The notes under the pieces: generated by a model
Database searches by the model: none
What the model was told of the DNA's origin: nothing
Seen by the model: the letters and a program-made list of their open reading frames with translations, nothing else
Assembly: GCA_017452785.1 (NCBI GenBank)
Contig: JAFTLT010000018.1
Span: forward strand, 1-64,000
Direction: 5' to 3'
DNA from: Clostridia bacterium
Lineage (GTDB): Bacteria; Bacillota; Clostridia; Oscillospirales; Acutalibacteraceae
DNA: 64,000 nt
Shown here: positions 9,352-18,157 of the stretch, one piece after another
How positions within the stretch are numbered: position 1 is the first letter of the stretch
How the letters are laid out: each line of letters begins with the position of its first letter
Made by a program: the position numbers and the translations under genes

Positions 9352-9920
9352 GCCGAAGGCTTATGCGAATGCAGAATGCAGATAACCCCTCAGTCAAAAC
9401 CTAAAGGTTTTGCCAGCTCCCCTTTCAGGAGAGCCGAGATTAAGGTGGCACCTGACGGTGCATTGTAACGTAATTGCGACGTACTCTGCCGAAAAGGTGA
9501 GGTTTCACCCGCAGAGATAATTTCATATAATTTTAAGCGGTAGGTTTTGCGCCTACCGCTTATTTGTTCTTTATTCATTGTAGAGACCGGTGAGATTCCC
9601 CTGTTAGGGGAAATGTCGCATTAGCGACAAAAGGGTAATGGCAAAGCCGTAACCCCGACAGTCCGGTTACACCCAAAAATATATATAAATAATTAAGCGT
9701 TAGGTTTTGTGCCTACCGCTTATCTTTTTATGTTGCCCTCGCCGGGCAGGCAAATGAATTGCCTGCGGCATGAATTGAAACTTCGTTTCATGAATTGGCT
9801 TCGCCATGAATTGACCTTCGGTCATGAAGTGAAGCTTCGCTTCATTTCCTCTGCGGGTGAAAACTCACCTCATCAGCAGAGTACGTCGCAATTCTGCACT
9901 CTGCACTCTGCATTCTGCAC
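9352..9920. repeat. Gene-free repeat mosaic with terminal inverted repeats
   Basis: About 570 bp without a gene. A 45-bp arm at 9472-9516 is the inverted copy of 9849-9893 (41 of 45 positions identical by eye), and outside these GCAGAATGCAG (left) faces CTGCATTCTGC (right). Inside are two copies of a GGTAGGTTTTG-GCCTACCGCTTAT hairpin (9537-9562 and 9698-9724), a second mini-hairpin array (9753-9845) and a GTCAAAACCTAAAGGTTTTG inverted motif just outside. It looks like nested miniature repeats inserted between two convergent genes. Confidence 0.7.
9753..9845. repeat. Tandem mini-hairpin array, 5 units (ATGAATT-spaced)
   Basis: Five consecutive palindromes, GCCTGCGGC, GAAACTTCGTTTC, GGCTTCGCC, GACCTTCGGTC and GAAGCTTCGCTTC, are each separated by ATGAATT (ATGAAGT in the last). 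Stem sequences differ between units but keep pairing, and most have a TTCG-like loop. Confidence 0.8.
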
Positions 9921-11264
9921 TCAGATTAAGCCCTGTGCCATCATTGCCTCTGCAACCTTAATGAAGCCTGCAATGTTTGCACCTGCAACAAGGTTGTAGC
10001 CAAGACCATACTGCTCGGCAGCCTTAGCTGAGTTGTCATGGATGTCCTTCATGATTCTCTTGAGCTTTTCGTCAACTTCTTCAGCTGTCCAGCTGTATCT
10101 CATTGAGTTCTGGCTCATTTCAAGAGCTGAAACTGCAACACCGCCTGCGTTAACTGCCTTTGAGGGAGCAACAACCTTGCAGTTTTCCATGAGGTAAACA
10201 AGTGCCTTGTTTGTTGTGGGCATATTTGCAACCTCAATGTAGTACTGCACGCCGTTTGAAACAAGCTTTGCAGCCTCGTTCATGCCGATTTCATTCTGTG
10301 TTGCGCAAGGCATTGCAACGTCAACCTTAACGCCCCATGGCTTTTCACCGGGGAAGAACTGTGCACCGAACTTGTCAGCATAGTCCTGAACCTTGTCACG
10401 ACCGCTTGCACGCATTTCCAGCATGTAATCGATTTTTTCCTTTGTGCTGATGCCGTCTGCATCATAAACATATCCGTCGGGACCTGAAATAGTAACTACC
10501 TTGCCGCCAAGCTCTGTGATTTTCTGAACTGCACCCCAAGCAACGTTACCGAAGCCTGAAACTGCAACTGTCTTGCCTTCAAGTGTCTCACCGAAGTGCT
10601 TAAGTACCTCACAAAGATAATATGTTGCGCCGAAACCTGTTGCTTCAGGTCTTATAAGTGAACCGCCGTAGGAAAGACCCTTACCTGTGAGCACGCCGTT
10701 TTCAAATGCTCCTCTGATACGTCTGTACTGACCGTAGAGGTATCCGATTTCTCTGCCACCAACGCCGATATCACCTGCGGGCACGTCAACATCGGGGCCA
10801 ATGTGTCTGTAAAGCTCTGTCATAAATGCCTGACAGAAGCGAAGAATCTCTGCATCGCTCTTGCCTCTGGGGTCAAAGTCACTGCCGCCCTTAGCGCCGC
10901 CGATAGGAAGACCTGTAAGGCTGTTTTTGAAGGTCTGCTCAAAGCCGAGGAACTTCATAATGCCGATATATACTGAGGGGTGGAAACGAAGACCACCCTT
11001 ATAGGGGCCGATTGCACCATTGAACTGAACTCTGTAGCCGGTGTTAACCTGCACCTTGCCACTGTCGTCAGTCCATGTTACTCTGAAGGTTACCTGTCTT
11101 TCAGGCTCAACCATTCTTTCGAGAAGTGCTGCCTTCTCATATTCGGGATGCTGCTCCACAACAGGAGCTACTGACTCAAGCACCTCAGTAACAGTCTGAA
11201 CAAATTCAGGCTCACTGGCATACTTTTTAGCCACAGCATCGATTACGTTCTTAACATAACTCAT
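9921..11264 (-). CDS. gdhA: NADP-type glutamate dehydrogenase
   Basis: 447-residue hexameric-type GDH that assimilates ammonium onto 2-oxoglutarate. Seen are the substrate-binding region YKGGLRFHPSV and LTGLPIGGAKGGSDFDPRGKSD (catalytic Lys region), DVDVPAGDIGVGGREIGYL, and the nucleotide-binding GFGNVAWGAVQK. Length and the GGAKGGSDFDPRGKSD form match the NADP-dependent bacterial class. The start ATG is preceded by AAAGGAG. The gene is monocistronic with a good promoter. Its 3' end abuts the repeat mosaic. Confidence 0.96.
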   Translation of the reverse strand: MSYVKNVIDAVAKKYASEPEFVQTVTEVLESVAPVVEQHPEYEKAALLERMVEPERQVTFRVTWTDDSGKVQVNTGYRVQFNGAIGPYKGGLRFHPSVYIGIMKFLGFEQTFKNSLTGLPIGGAKGGSDFDPRGKSDAEILRFCQAFMTELYRHIGPDVDVPAGDIGVGGREIGYLYGQYRRIRGAFENGVLTGKGLSYGGSLIRPEATGFGATYYLCEVLKHFGETLEGKTVAVSGFGNVAWGAVQKITELGGKVVTISGPDGYVYDADGISTKEKIDYMLEMRASGRDKVQDYADKFGAQFFPGEKPWGVKVDVAMPCATQNEIGMNEAAKLVSNGVQYYIEVANMPTTNKALVYLMENCKVVAPSKAVNAGGVAVSALEMSQNSMRYSWTAEEVDEKLKRIMKDIHDNSAKAAEQYGLGYNLVAGANIAGFIKVAEAMMAQGLI

Positions 11265-11342
11265 TGTTTTATACTCCTTTACCCATTAATTCGGGTGATA
11301 AAATGCTTAATAGTATTCACACACTAAAGTGATAAACTTTAT

Positions 11343-11370
11343 TTTATACCCACAAGAATAATCTTGTCAA
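11343..11370 (-). promoter_or_regulatory. gdhA promoter
   Basis: Minus-strand TTGACA (11365-11370), 16-bp spacer, TATAAA (11343-11348), about 80 bp upstream of the gdhA start. Confidence 0.7.
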
Positions 11371-11486
11371 GAAAAAAAGCATGGCAAAATTATATTTTGT
11401 AGGAAGTGCAAAAAATTTCTAACCTGACAAATTATTTTTATGAGGTTTAACAGTGGTATATGAATATTTTTCCTATTCAGACAAGC

Positions 11487-11514
11487 TTCCCCGGTACTCT
11501 GCCGTACCGGGGAA
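11487..11514 (-). terminator. Hairpin terminator after membrane-anchored protein
   Basis: Perfect 11-bp stem TTCCCCGGTAC / GTACCGGGGAA with a six-base loop, 27 bp past the stop of the minus-strand gene 11541-13403. It lacks a strong U-tract on that strand and may act bidirectionally. Confidence 0.55.
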
Positions 11515-11540
11515 ACAGTATCTTTTATTTCTATTTACAA

Positions 11541-13403
11541 TCAGGGACCGAATAAGCTACCGAAAAATAAGGGGCTTGACAGCTCATAGCCGTTATCACA
11601 CTCAAAAGGAACATACACTTCTATATATTTGCTGTCACCTGCAACGGTGGTAAGTTTGCCGTCTTTAGCCACTACAATTTGTGAGCCGTTGTCGTAATAA
11701 TTATAGCAGATAATATTGCCTTCCTCAGTGGCAAAAGTCATCTCATAGTTTTCCAGGCCGTCATATTCCGTGAATTTGCCGTCTGAATAAATCTTACCGG
11801 GCACGTCCTCATTTTCACCCTCTATGCCGACATAGAGCATGTCTGTTTCAAGCCATTGGGTGAAAGCTACTCTCTCTGCAATGAGTTCTTCACCTTTATA
11901 TATATACATATACTCGTCTTCATCGTCATATTTGCCGTAAAGAAGCTTACCGTCAACAACCTCTGTGATTTCGCTGCTGACATCCTCGGCATAAAGCTCA
12001 GGCTCCGAAATGCTGTCTTCACCAAATTTTATCGTGTAATATGACTCAATGAAATCAAACTCGCCGCCGTCTCCGAGCTTTTCTGTCAGCACATAAGCAG
12101 TGGTGTTGGCCTTATCATAAACATAGTTCATTGCGCCTTCAATATCTGCAGTACCCATATGCTTGCCGCCCTTTGCAAAACCTACTGTGCTCTGCTGCTT
12201 GAGAGCATCATAATAAACCTGACTCAGTGAGGAATATTCTTCCTCAAATTCTTCATAGAATTCGGACATAACCAGCTTGGGAAGCTCATATTCACCCAGC
12301 ACCATATAAAGAGCAATACTTTCACTACTCTCAGCTGAATAATAACTTGCGTCGCCGAGCATCTCGATAATATTTTCACAAACAAGAACCGCCTCATTGC
12401 CGTCATAATAATAGAGGTCGCAAAGTGTAAGGCTCCACTCCTTTGATGCGGCAAGCTCAAGACGAAGAGCATCTCTTACGAGCTTTTCTGCATAGGCTTC
12501 AACATCTGAAACCTTGATGTTTTTGTCGCTTTCTTCCATATCATCAACAAAGCTGCCCTCAACATCAATATTATTCTTCTCTGTCAGGAAGTATCCACCT
12601 TCACAGCCTATTGTATAGTCGTAATAACTCATATTGGCCATTTCGCTGTATTTTTCAGTGATTATCTTCTTTTCGCCGTTTTCATATTTTACAAGCTTTT
12701 TACCTTCAGCAAAAAGAATTGCATTTTCATTATAATCCAAGGCTGTGATATCATTGCCTAAAAGCATCGGCTCAGCGTCTGCGTGCTTTGCATATGTATT
12801 TTTATCAGTATCAGTGTAGATTATTGTCTGCAGGTCATCTGAAACCCATGCATCCATAAGGCCGTCGTAAAGTTTAACAGCTTCACCGTCTGTCTTTTTC
12901 TGCCAGAGCTCGCCCTCTTTACCCTTGAAATATGTCACTGTGTCAAAGGCTTCATTTACACAGTGCATATAAATATTTTCATCTATAAGGCTCTTTTCAC
13001 CTGAGGTAATATCATAGAGCCAGAGCTCATAATACGTATCAAAGTTTTCCTTATCCTCGTGTGCTTTATTGGCATATAAAATCTTGGTTTTATCTTTGTT
13101 TATATAATGATCTGCCACATAACCGCCGTCACCTTTTATTTCATCAATCATTACGGGCTCTGTCTGCGGATTTGCAGCATCAATAAGATAAATTGCTTTC
13201 TTATTTTCAGCTATAATATAGTCGTGCTCTGCCAGTTTGTCACCATCCATAAACAGACTTGCAACAATAATCAGTGCAAGCGCTGCAAAAATGCCTATAA
13301 GCAGTCCCTTCTTATTTTTCTTTTTCGGAGCCTCAACCGATGCCTCAGCTTCATTTGCGTTTTCGTTTATCACTTCATTTGTGTTTTCGGGAATATTATC
13401 CAT
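11541..13403 (-). CDS. Membrane-anchored extracytoplasmic protein, family unknown
   Basis: 620 residues from the ATG at 13403, chosen because GGAGGA lies 8 bp upstream; an in-frame extension to 13457 lacks an RBS. An acidic N-terminal 25 residues (MDNIPENTNEV) precede KKKNKK and one TM helix (GLLIGIFAALALIIVASLFM), so the bulk is outside. The long exterior part has recurring short segments such as AIYLIDA, ILYANKA, TIIYTDTDKN and AILFAEGKK that resemble beta-propeller blades, and several YYD/DEDEYMYIYKG acidic stretches. The function is unrecognised; similar architectures are common, poorly characterised Clostridia surface proteins. Confidence 0.8.
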   Translation of the reverse strand: MDNIPENTNEVINENANEAEASVEAPKKKNKKGLLIGIFAALALIIVASLFMDGDKLAEHDYIIAENKKAIYLIDAANPQTEPVMIDEIKGDGGYVADHYINKDKTKILYANKAHEDKENFDTYYELWLYDITSGEKSLIDENIYMHCVNEAFDTVTYFKGKEGELWQKKTDGEAVKLYDGLMDAWVSDDLQTIIYTDTDKNTYAKHADAEPMLLGNDITALDYNENAILFAEGKKLVKYENGEKKIITEKYSEMANMSYYDYTIGCEGGYFLTEKNNIDVEGSFVDDMEESDKNIKVSDVEAYAEKLVRDALRLELAASKEWSLTLCDLYYYDGNEAVLVCENIIEMLGDASYYSAESSESIALYMVLGEYELPKLVMSEFYEEFEEEYSSLSQVYYDALKQQSTVGFAKGGKHMGTADIEGAMNYVYDKANTTAYVLTEKLGDGGEFDFIESYYTIKFGEDSISEPELYAEDVSSEITEVVDGKLLYGKYDDEDEYMYIYKGEELIAERVAFTQWLETDMLYVGIEGENEDVPGKIYSDGKFTEYDGLENYEMTFATEEGNIICYNYYDNGSQIVVAKDGKLTTVAGDSKYIEVYVPFECDNGYELSSPLFFGSLFGP

Positions 13404-13504
13404 AATATCTTCCTCCTTTTTCTTAATTTTACATTTACCTGCATATTTTGTCAACACAATTACACTTGGTTAATTATTACAATTTTTTCACTTTTTCTTT
13501 TCCC

Positions 13505-13534
13505 TTGACAAATGCCCTTTCTGTTTAGTACAAT
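13505..13534 (+). promoter_or_regulatory. Beta-galactosidase promoter
   Basis: TTGACA (13505-13510), 18-bp spacer, TACAAT (13529-13534), 50 bp upstream of the lacZ-like start codon. Confidence 0.65.
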
Positions 13535-13583
13535 ATATAATGTATATTTTCGCTTTAAGGCAATAAAAGAAAGAAGGGAAACT

Positions 13584-16500
13584 ATGAAGTACATATGGGA
13601 AAACCCTAAAATCATCAAAGAAAACAAAGAAGACGGTCACGACCTTGCTTTATGCTATGATAAAGCAGACAGTGCCGCAAAAAGAGAGTCCTCACCCTAT
13701 AAGCTTTCATTAAACGGCACATGGAAGTTTTTCTGGTACAAGGGCGTAGGCTCACTGCCTGAAAAATTCAGAAGCCCCGATTATGATGACAGCTCATGGG
13801 AGGATATCACTGTCCCCGGTGTGTGGCAGCTTCAGAAGGACTACTCAAAGCCTTGGTACTATGCAAACTCCTTCCCCAACTGCATCTGCGTGGAAAAGAG
13901 CAAAATTCCCTCAATTGACATTAAGGGTCAGGAGGTTGCAATGCACAGAACAACCTTCACAGTACCTGAAGGCTGGGAAGACAGAGAAATATTCCTGCAC
14001 TTCGGCGCCTGCAAAGCAGGTCTGAGCGTTTATGTCAACGGCGAATATGTGGGCTACTCACAGGGCTCAATGACTCCTCATGAATTTGATGTGACAAAGT
14101 TCCTTCGTCCGGGCAAAAACACCCTCGCAGCAGAGGTCTACCGCTACACAGACGGCACATATCTTGAAGATCAGGATATGTGGTTCCTCAGCGGCATTTA
14201 CCGTGAGGTTTATCTTTACAGCGAGCCGAAAACCTGCCTTCGTGACTTCTATATCAAAACTGAGCTTATCAATAACTACACAGATGCTGACCTCACCGTA
14301 AATATGCTTATTAAAGATTACAGTGAGGGTGCAAAGCGTGTGCAGATTGAGGCAACACTTTTAGATGTGTCAGGCCCCATTAACATCGGCACAACCGATA
14401 TTGTAACAATTGCAGGCGAAAACAAGCTGGTCTTCAAAAAGAGAATTGAAAGGCCTCTTCTCTGGTCAAGTGAAAATCCAAACCTATATACATTGCTCTT
14501 CAAGCTAACCTGCGACGGTAAGACAAGCTATAAGGCAGTGCGCATTGGCTTTAGACAGGTTGAAATCGTGGGTGAAAAAATCCTCGTCAACGGCAAGCCC
14601 CTTCTTATACGAGGTGTCAACCGTCACGACTTCGACCCCGACTTCGGCTGGGCAGTGCCTGACCACAGATATATTGAAGACCTCAATATAATGAAGCGTA
14701 ATAACATCAACTCTATCCGTACAAGCCACTATCCCAACGACCCCAGATTTTATGAGCTTTGCGATGAATACGGCTTTTATGTTATGGATGAGTGTGACCT
14801 TGAAACTCACGGCGTAAGAAGAAAGAATGTTCCCGGTGACAACCCCATGTGGACAACGGCTGTTGTTGACCGTATGGAAAGAATGGTTCTTCGTGACAGA
14901 AACCGTGCCTGCGTCTTTATGTGGAGCCTTGGCAACGAGGCAGGCGACGGAAGCAACTTCCTTAGAATGAAGGAAGCTGCCCTCAGGCTCGACAACACAA
15001 GACAGTTCCACTATGAAGGTGACTTTGATTTTACAAAGAGTGACGTTATCAGCCGTATGTATCCCACCGAGGATCAGGTTGAAAAGCTTGGTAACAAAGA
15101 GCCTCTGACAATCACATGGTTTGATAATATAGCAAACTCCCTTGCCGCTGACAGCAAGCCTATTCCCAAGGAGCTTTACACCAAGCCTGTTGTCTTCTGC
15201 GAATACGCTCACGCAATGGAAAACTCCTTAGGCAACTTCCAGGCATATATGGATGCCTTCGAGAAGTATGACAACCTTTGCGGCGGCTATATCTGGGACT
15301 TCGTTGATCAGGCTATTCATAAAAAAGGCGAAAATGGCGAAGATATTTGGCTTTACGGCACAGACTATAACGAAAAGAAAACTTGGATTGAGCCTCCATA
15401 TAACACCTGCGCAATTGTAGGCAGCAACACCTTCTTTAACGCAAACGGCATCATCGCTGCAGACAGAAAGGTTCACCCCTCAATTCACGAGGTAAGAAAG
15501 GTTTACTGCGAAATTCAGATTAAGGCTGTAGATCTCGAAAAGGGCATCTTCCTTCTCAAAAACAAGCAGCTTTTCTCAGACCTTTCCAAGTTTGACATTG
15601 CTTATGTCATCACTGAAGACGGCAAGGCAATTGCAAGAGGTACTCTGCCGAAGGAGGCCTATGAAGCTCTTGCTCCCCTTAGCGAAAAGGAATTCACTCT
15701 GAGCTATTTATCAGATGAAACACCCAAGGGCGAGGTTATCATCACCTTCTCATATTTAAGACGTGAAGCATGCCGCTTTGCCGAAGCTGGCTATGAGCAG
15801 GGCTGGGATCAGTTCATCATAAAGGTCGCAGACAAAAAAGATGAAACCGTTTATGAAGAAAGAGTTGATATTAAGGGAACAAATGACAACTTCACCGTTA
15901 TCGGCGATGATTTCAGATATACCTTCGTCGGCGGTCAGCTCACATCAGTAATCAAGGGCGACAAAGAATATCTCAAAGGTTCACTTAAGCCCAACTACTA
16001 CAGAGCTCTGACAGATAACGATATTGACTATCTTAACTTCGTTCCGCCTCTTATTCCCGTGCATCCTCTCTATCACTGGAGAAGAGCTACGGATATGCTC
16101 AAGACAAAGGCAACCCTTATTCACCGCTACAGCCACACAGCCTATATTGAAACAACTGTCAGTGTAATGGGCATGAAAGCAGTCAAGATGACCTACACAG
16201 TTTATCCCGACGGCAAGATTGATGTCACTCATGAGGGTACACCTACACTCATTGAAATGGTACGCTTCGGTACTATGCTGACAATGCCCAGAGAATTTGA
16301 CAATGTAAAGTGGTACGGCAAGGGTCCCCACGAAAACTATATCGACCGTCAGACAGGTGCAAAAATTGCAATTCACGAAATGACAGTTGCAGATATGGAG
16401 CACCACTATATGAGACCTCAGGAAAACGGTCACAGACTTGATGTGAGAATGATGGAAGTCAAGAATAAGCAGGGCGAGGGTCTGAGATTTACTCAGCTCG

Positions 16501-16724
16501 GCGAAAAGCCCTTTGCAATTAACTGTCACCACTACACAGTCAACGAGCTTGACGATGCAACACATATCCACTCACTCCAGCATAAGGACTTCACTACAGT
16601 TTGCATCGACCTTATGCAAAGAGGTGTTGGCGGTGATATGCCGGGTGCTGCATGCCTTCGTGAGCCCAACATTATGCACGCAGGCACACGCTATTCCTAC
16701 GGCTTCACAATTGAAGTGATATAA
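13584..16724 (+). CDS. lacZ: Beta-galactosidase, glycoside hydrolase family 2
   Basis: 1046 residues from the ATG at 13584 (RBS AGAAGGG); an upstream in-frame start at 13512 overlaps the promoter and is rejected. Domain order of the LacZ type: N-terminal jelly-roll (LNGTWKFFWYKG, VPGVWQ, MHRTTF), Ig-like domains, the TIM barrel with RGVNRHDFDPDFGWAV and NSIRTSHYPNDPRFYELCDEYG, acid/base Glu in WSLGNEAGDG, nucleophile Glu in FCEYAHAM, then the C-terminal Bgal small-chain domain (DNDIDY, YGKGPHENYIDR). No signal peptide, so it acts in the cytoplasm on imported galactosides. It appears monocistronic, with a terminator-like hairpin behind it. Confidence 0.96.
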   Translation: MKYIWENPKIIKENKEDGHDLALCYDKADSAAKRESSPYKLSLNGTWKFFWYKGVGSLPEKFRSPDYDDSSWEDITVPGVWQLQKDYSKPWYYANSFPNCICVEKSKIPSIDIKGQEVAMHRTTFTVPEGWEDREIFLHFGACKAGLSVYVNGEYVGYSQGSMTPHEFDVTKFLRPGKNTLAAEVYRYTDGTYLEDQDMWFLSGIYREVYLYSEPKTCLRDFYIKTELINNYTDADLTVNMLIKDYSEGAKRVQIEATLLDVSGPINIGTTDIVTIAGENKLVFKKRIERPLLWSSENPNLYTLLFKLTCDGKTSYKAVRIGFRQVEIVGEKILVNGKPLLIRGVNRHDFDPDFGWAVPDHRYIEDLNIMKRNNINSIRTSHYPNDPRFYELCDEYGFYVMDECDLETHGVRRKNVPGDNPMWTTAVVDRMERMVLRDRNRACVFMWSLGNEAGDGSNFLRMKEAALRLDNTRQFHYEGDFDFTKSDVISRMYPTEDQVEKLGNKEPLTITWFDNIANSLAADSKPIPKELYTKPVVFCEYAHAMENSLGNFQAYMDAFEKYDNLCGGYIWDFVDQAIHKKGENGEDIWLYGTDYNEKKTWIEPPYNTCAIVGSNTFFNANGIIAADRKVHPSIHEVRKVYCEIQIKAVDLEKGIFLLKNKQLFSDLSKFDIAYVITEDGKAIARGTLPKEAYEALAPLSEKEFTLSYLSDETPKGEVIITFSYLRREACRFAEAGYEQGWDQFIIKVADKKDETVYEERVDIKGTNDNFTVIGDDFRYTFVGGQLTSVIKGDKEYLKGSLKPNYYRALTDNDIDYLNFVPPLIPVHPLYHWRRATDMLKTKATLIHRYSHTAYIETTVSVMGMKAVKMTYTVYPDGKIDVTHEGTPTLIEMVRFGTMLTMPREFDNVKWYGKGPHENYIDRQTGAKIAIHEMTVADMEHHYMRPQENGHRLDVRMMEVKNKQGEGLRFTQLGEKPFAINCHHYTVNELDDATHIHSLQHKDFTTVCIDLMQRGVGGDMPGAACLREPNIMHAGTRYSYGFTIEVI

Positions 16725-16730
16725 GCAATT

Positions 16731-16790
16731 AAAGTTTTGGCGAGCTTTTTTCAAAAGCTCGTGGGGTGTGGTGCAAGCCCCACCACGTAA
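16731..16790 (+). repeat. Structured interspersed repeat, copy A
   Basis: AAAGTTTTG, then a stem CGAGCTTTT / AAAAGCTCG, then GGGGTGTG..CCCAC. It is the inverted counterpart of copy B at 16895-16956, and the stem bases differ in compensating pairs. It sits 7 bp after the lacZ stop. Confidence 0.7.
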
Positions 16791-16797
16791 AAAATTT

Positions 16798-16829
16798 AAG
16801 TCGTCTGATTAATCTCAGGCGACTTTTTA
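16798..16829 (+). terminator. Terminator after lacZ
   Basis: Stem AAGTCGTCTGA / TCAGGCGACTT with a short loop followed by TTTTT. Confidence 0.7.
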
Positions 16830-16894
16830 ATATGCAAAAAACAGAATAGGTTTATATCTTCTTGTCTATCTATTATTACGGATAATTTATCTGT

Positions 16895-16956
16895 TTTACA
16901 TATGTGGGACTCTGTCTCACACCCTGCAAACTTTTGTAAAAGTTTGACAAAACTTT
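16895..16956 (-). repeat. Structured interspersed repeat, copy B
   Basis: Reverse complement reads AAAGTTTTG, stem CAAACTTTT / AAAAGTTTG, GGGTGTG..CCCAC. Same layout as copy A with paired substitutions in the stem. Confidence 0.65.
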
Positions 16957-16985
16957 ACTCACCCTTCCTTTAGCACCCTGCTTTC

Positions 16986-17014
16986 TTGACACCTATCTTC
17001 AAAAGTGTTACAAT
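16986..17014 (+). promoter_or_regulatory. Promoter of the 17-19.8 kb membrane gene set
   Basis: TTGACA (16986-16991), 17-bp spacer, TACAAT (17009-17014), 20 bp ahead of the next start codon. The rest of the 310-bp interval from lacZ holds only the two repeats and the terminator. Confidence 0.7.
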
Positions 17015-17034
17015 CCATTAAAAGGAGTGATATT

Positions 17035-18147
17035 ATGAATGATTTGAAATTATCTTTTTCTAAAATCTCACCTCGCCTTATGGGTTATATGGCAGGTGTA
17101 ATATGGCTGTGGGCAACAATTAACGATACTTTTGACAGCATTTTCAGCATTTTTGAAAATCGGTTTACAGATGAATTCAATATTGACTATACTGAATTAA
17201 TATTCATTGCCACAGGTTTTATCGTCAGCTTAATAATCGGCATCGGTCTTATAAAAAATCACCCGAAAATTATAATCGCCGGCATTGTTCTTTCAATTGC
17301 AGACAGCGTTATATATATGCTGCAGTTTTTTCCTGACGACTATATAAATATACTGATTAATATTCCTCCCCTTGTTTCTCTGCTTCTTATCCTTTGCAGC
17401 ATTATCTTTTTTAAAAAGGGGTTAGCTGTCTTTTCAGTTTTAGCCACAGCAATACTTAACATCATAGTTCCTTTCTATCAATTTGTCATCAGCATCACTA
17501 CAATGCCATATGACAATTTGTTTGACTCACTGTTTGATATAGCAACTGATTTCATAAGCTTAGGCTTTGGTACTGCTACTGTCAGCATCTCGCTTGCTCT
17601 GTTTATTTACATTCTGATTTCTTACGAAGGCGAAGACGGCTATGACAGCTTTACCGAAGAGGCCCGATTGTCAGCGGCATATATAAGCATTACCACCCAC
17701 ATTTTGCTTAGCCTTTTCACTATGGGAATATGGAATATAATATGGACTTACCGCACTACAAAATCTATAAACAAAATAAGCAATGACGGAAAAGAATATA
17801 ATCCCATAGCCGTACTGTTACTGCATGCTATTCCTTTCTATTCATTATATTGGACATATACGCAGACAAACCGTCTTGAAAACGAGCTTATAAAACATGG
17901 CGAAGAAAAAGGCAATATGGGAGCACTCTCTGTTATTATCCGTATTATCGACGGTTTTGCAGGCACTGTCTATATGCAATATAAAATTAACGAATACTGC
18001 ATTATAAGCAAGAAAAAGCTCAAGAAGAAAAGAAAATATGATGACGACTATGATGAAAACTACGGCATAATTCCGGAGTACCCCGTAGACACAACCGTCG
18101 AAAAAGAAACCGAAATAATATTAGAGGAACATCCTTGGGAAGATTAA
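17035..18147 (+). CDS. Multi-pass membrane protein with DUF4234-like segment
   Basis: 370 residues from the ATG at 17035 (RBS AAAGGAG; an upstream in-frame start overlaps the promoter). About eight hydrophobic segments. Near residue 215-250 the sequence TTHILLSLFTMGIWNIIWTYRTTK strongly resembles the DUF4234 membrane domain. The C-terminus is charged (KKKLKKKRKYDDDYDE). The function is unknown. It is followed 10 bp later by an alpha/beta hydrolase gene and then another membrane protein, probably one operon. Confidence 0.75.
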   Translation: MNDLKLSFSKISPRLMGYMAGVIWLWATINDTFDSIFSIFENRFTDEFNIDYTELIFIATGFIVSLIIGIGLIKNHPKIIIAGIVLSIADSVIYMLQFFPDDYINILINIPPLVSLLLILCSIIFFKKGLAVFSVLATAILNIIVPFYQFVISITTMPYDNLFDSLFDIATDFISLGFGTATVSISLALFIYILISYEGEDGYDSFTEEARLSAAYISITTHILLSLFTMGIWNIIWTYRTTKSINKISNDGKEYNPIAVLLLHAIPFYSLYWTYTQTNRLENELIKHGEEKGNMGALSVIIRIIDGFAGTVYMQYKINEYCIISKKKLKKKRKYDDDYDENYGIIPEYPVDTTVEKETEIILEEHPWED

Positions 18148-18157
18148 AGGTGATAGT

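Noticed and set aside
9440-9490. T-box-like GGTGGCACC sequence
   Set aside because: It lies in a repeat mosaic, lacks the conserved T-box core and specifier stem, and no aminoacyl-tRNA synthetase or amino acid gene follows.
8262-9845. CRISPR array made of the ATGAATT-spaced units
   Set aside because: The constant part is only 7 bp, the variable parts are self-complementary 9-13 bp stems rather than spacers, and no cas genes are nearby.
13404-13457. Longer N-terminus for the 11541-13403 gene
   Set aside because: The extension passes through the GGAGGA ribosome binding site and has no RBS of its own.
14505-15212. Minus-strand frame of 235 codons opposite lacZ
   Set aside because: Lies wholly within the conserved GH2 catalytic domain on the other strand; composition typical of a shadow frame.
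15981-16571. Minus-strand frame of 196 codons opposite lacZ
   Set aside because: Shadow of the C-terminal beta-galactosidase domain; no start signal.
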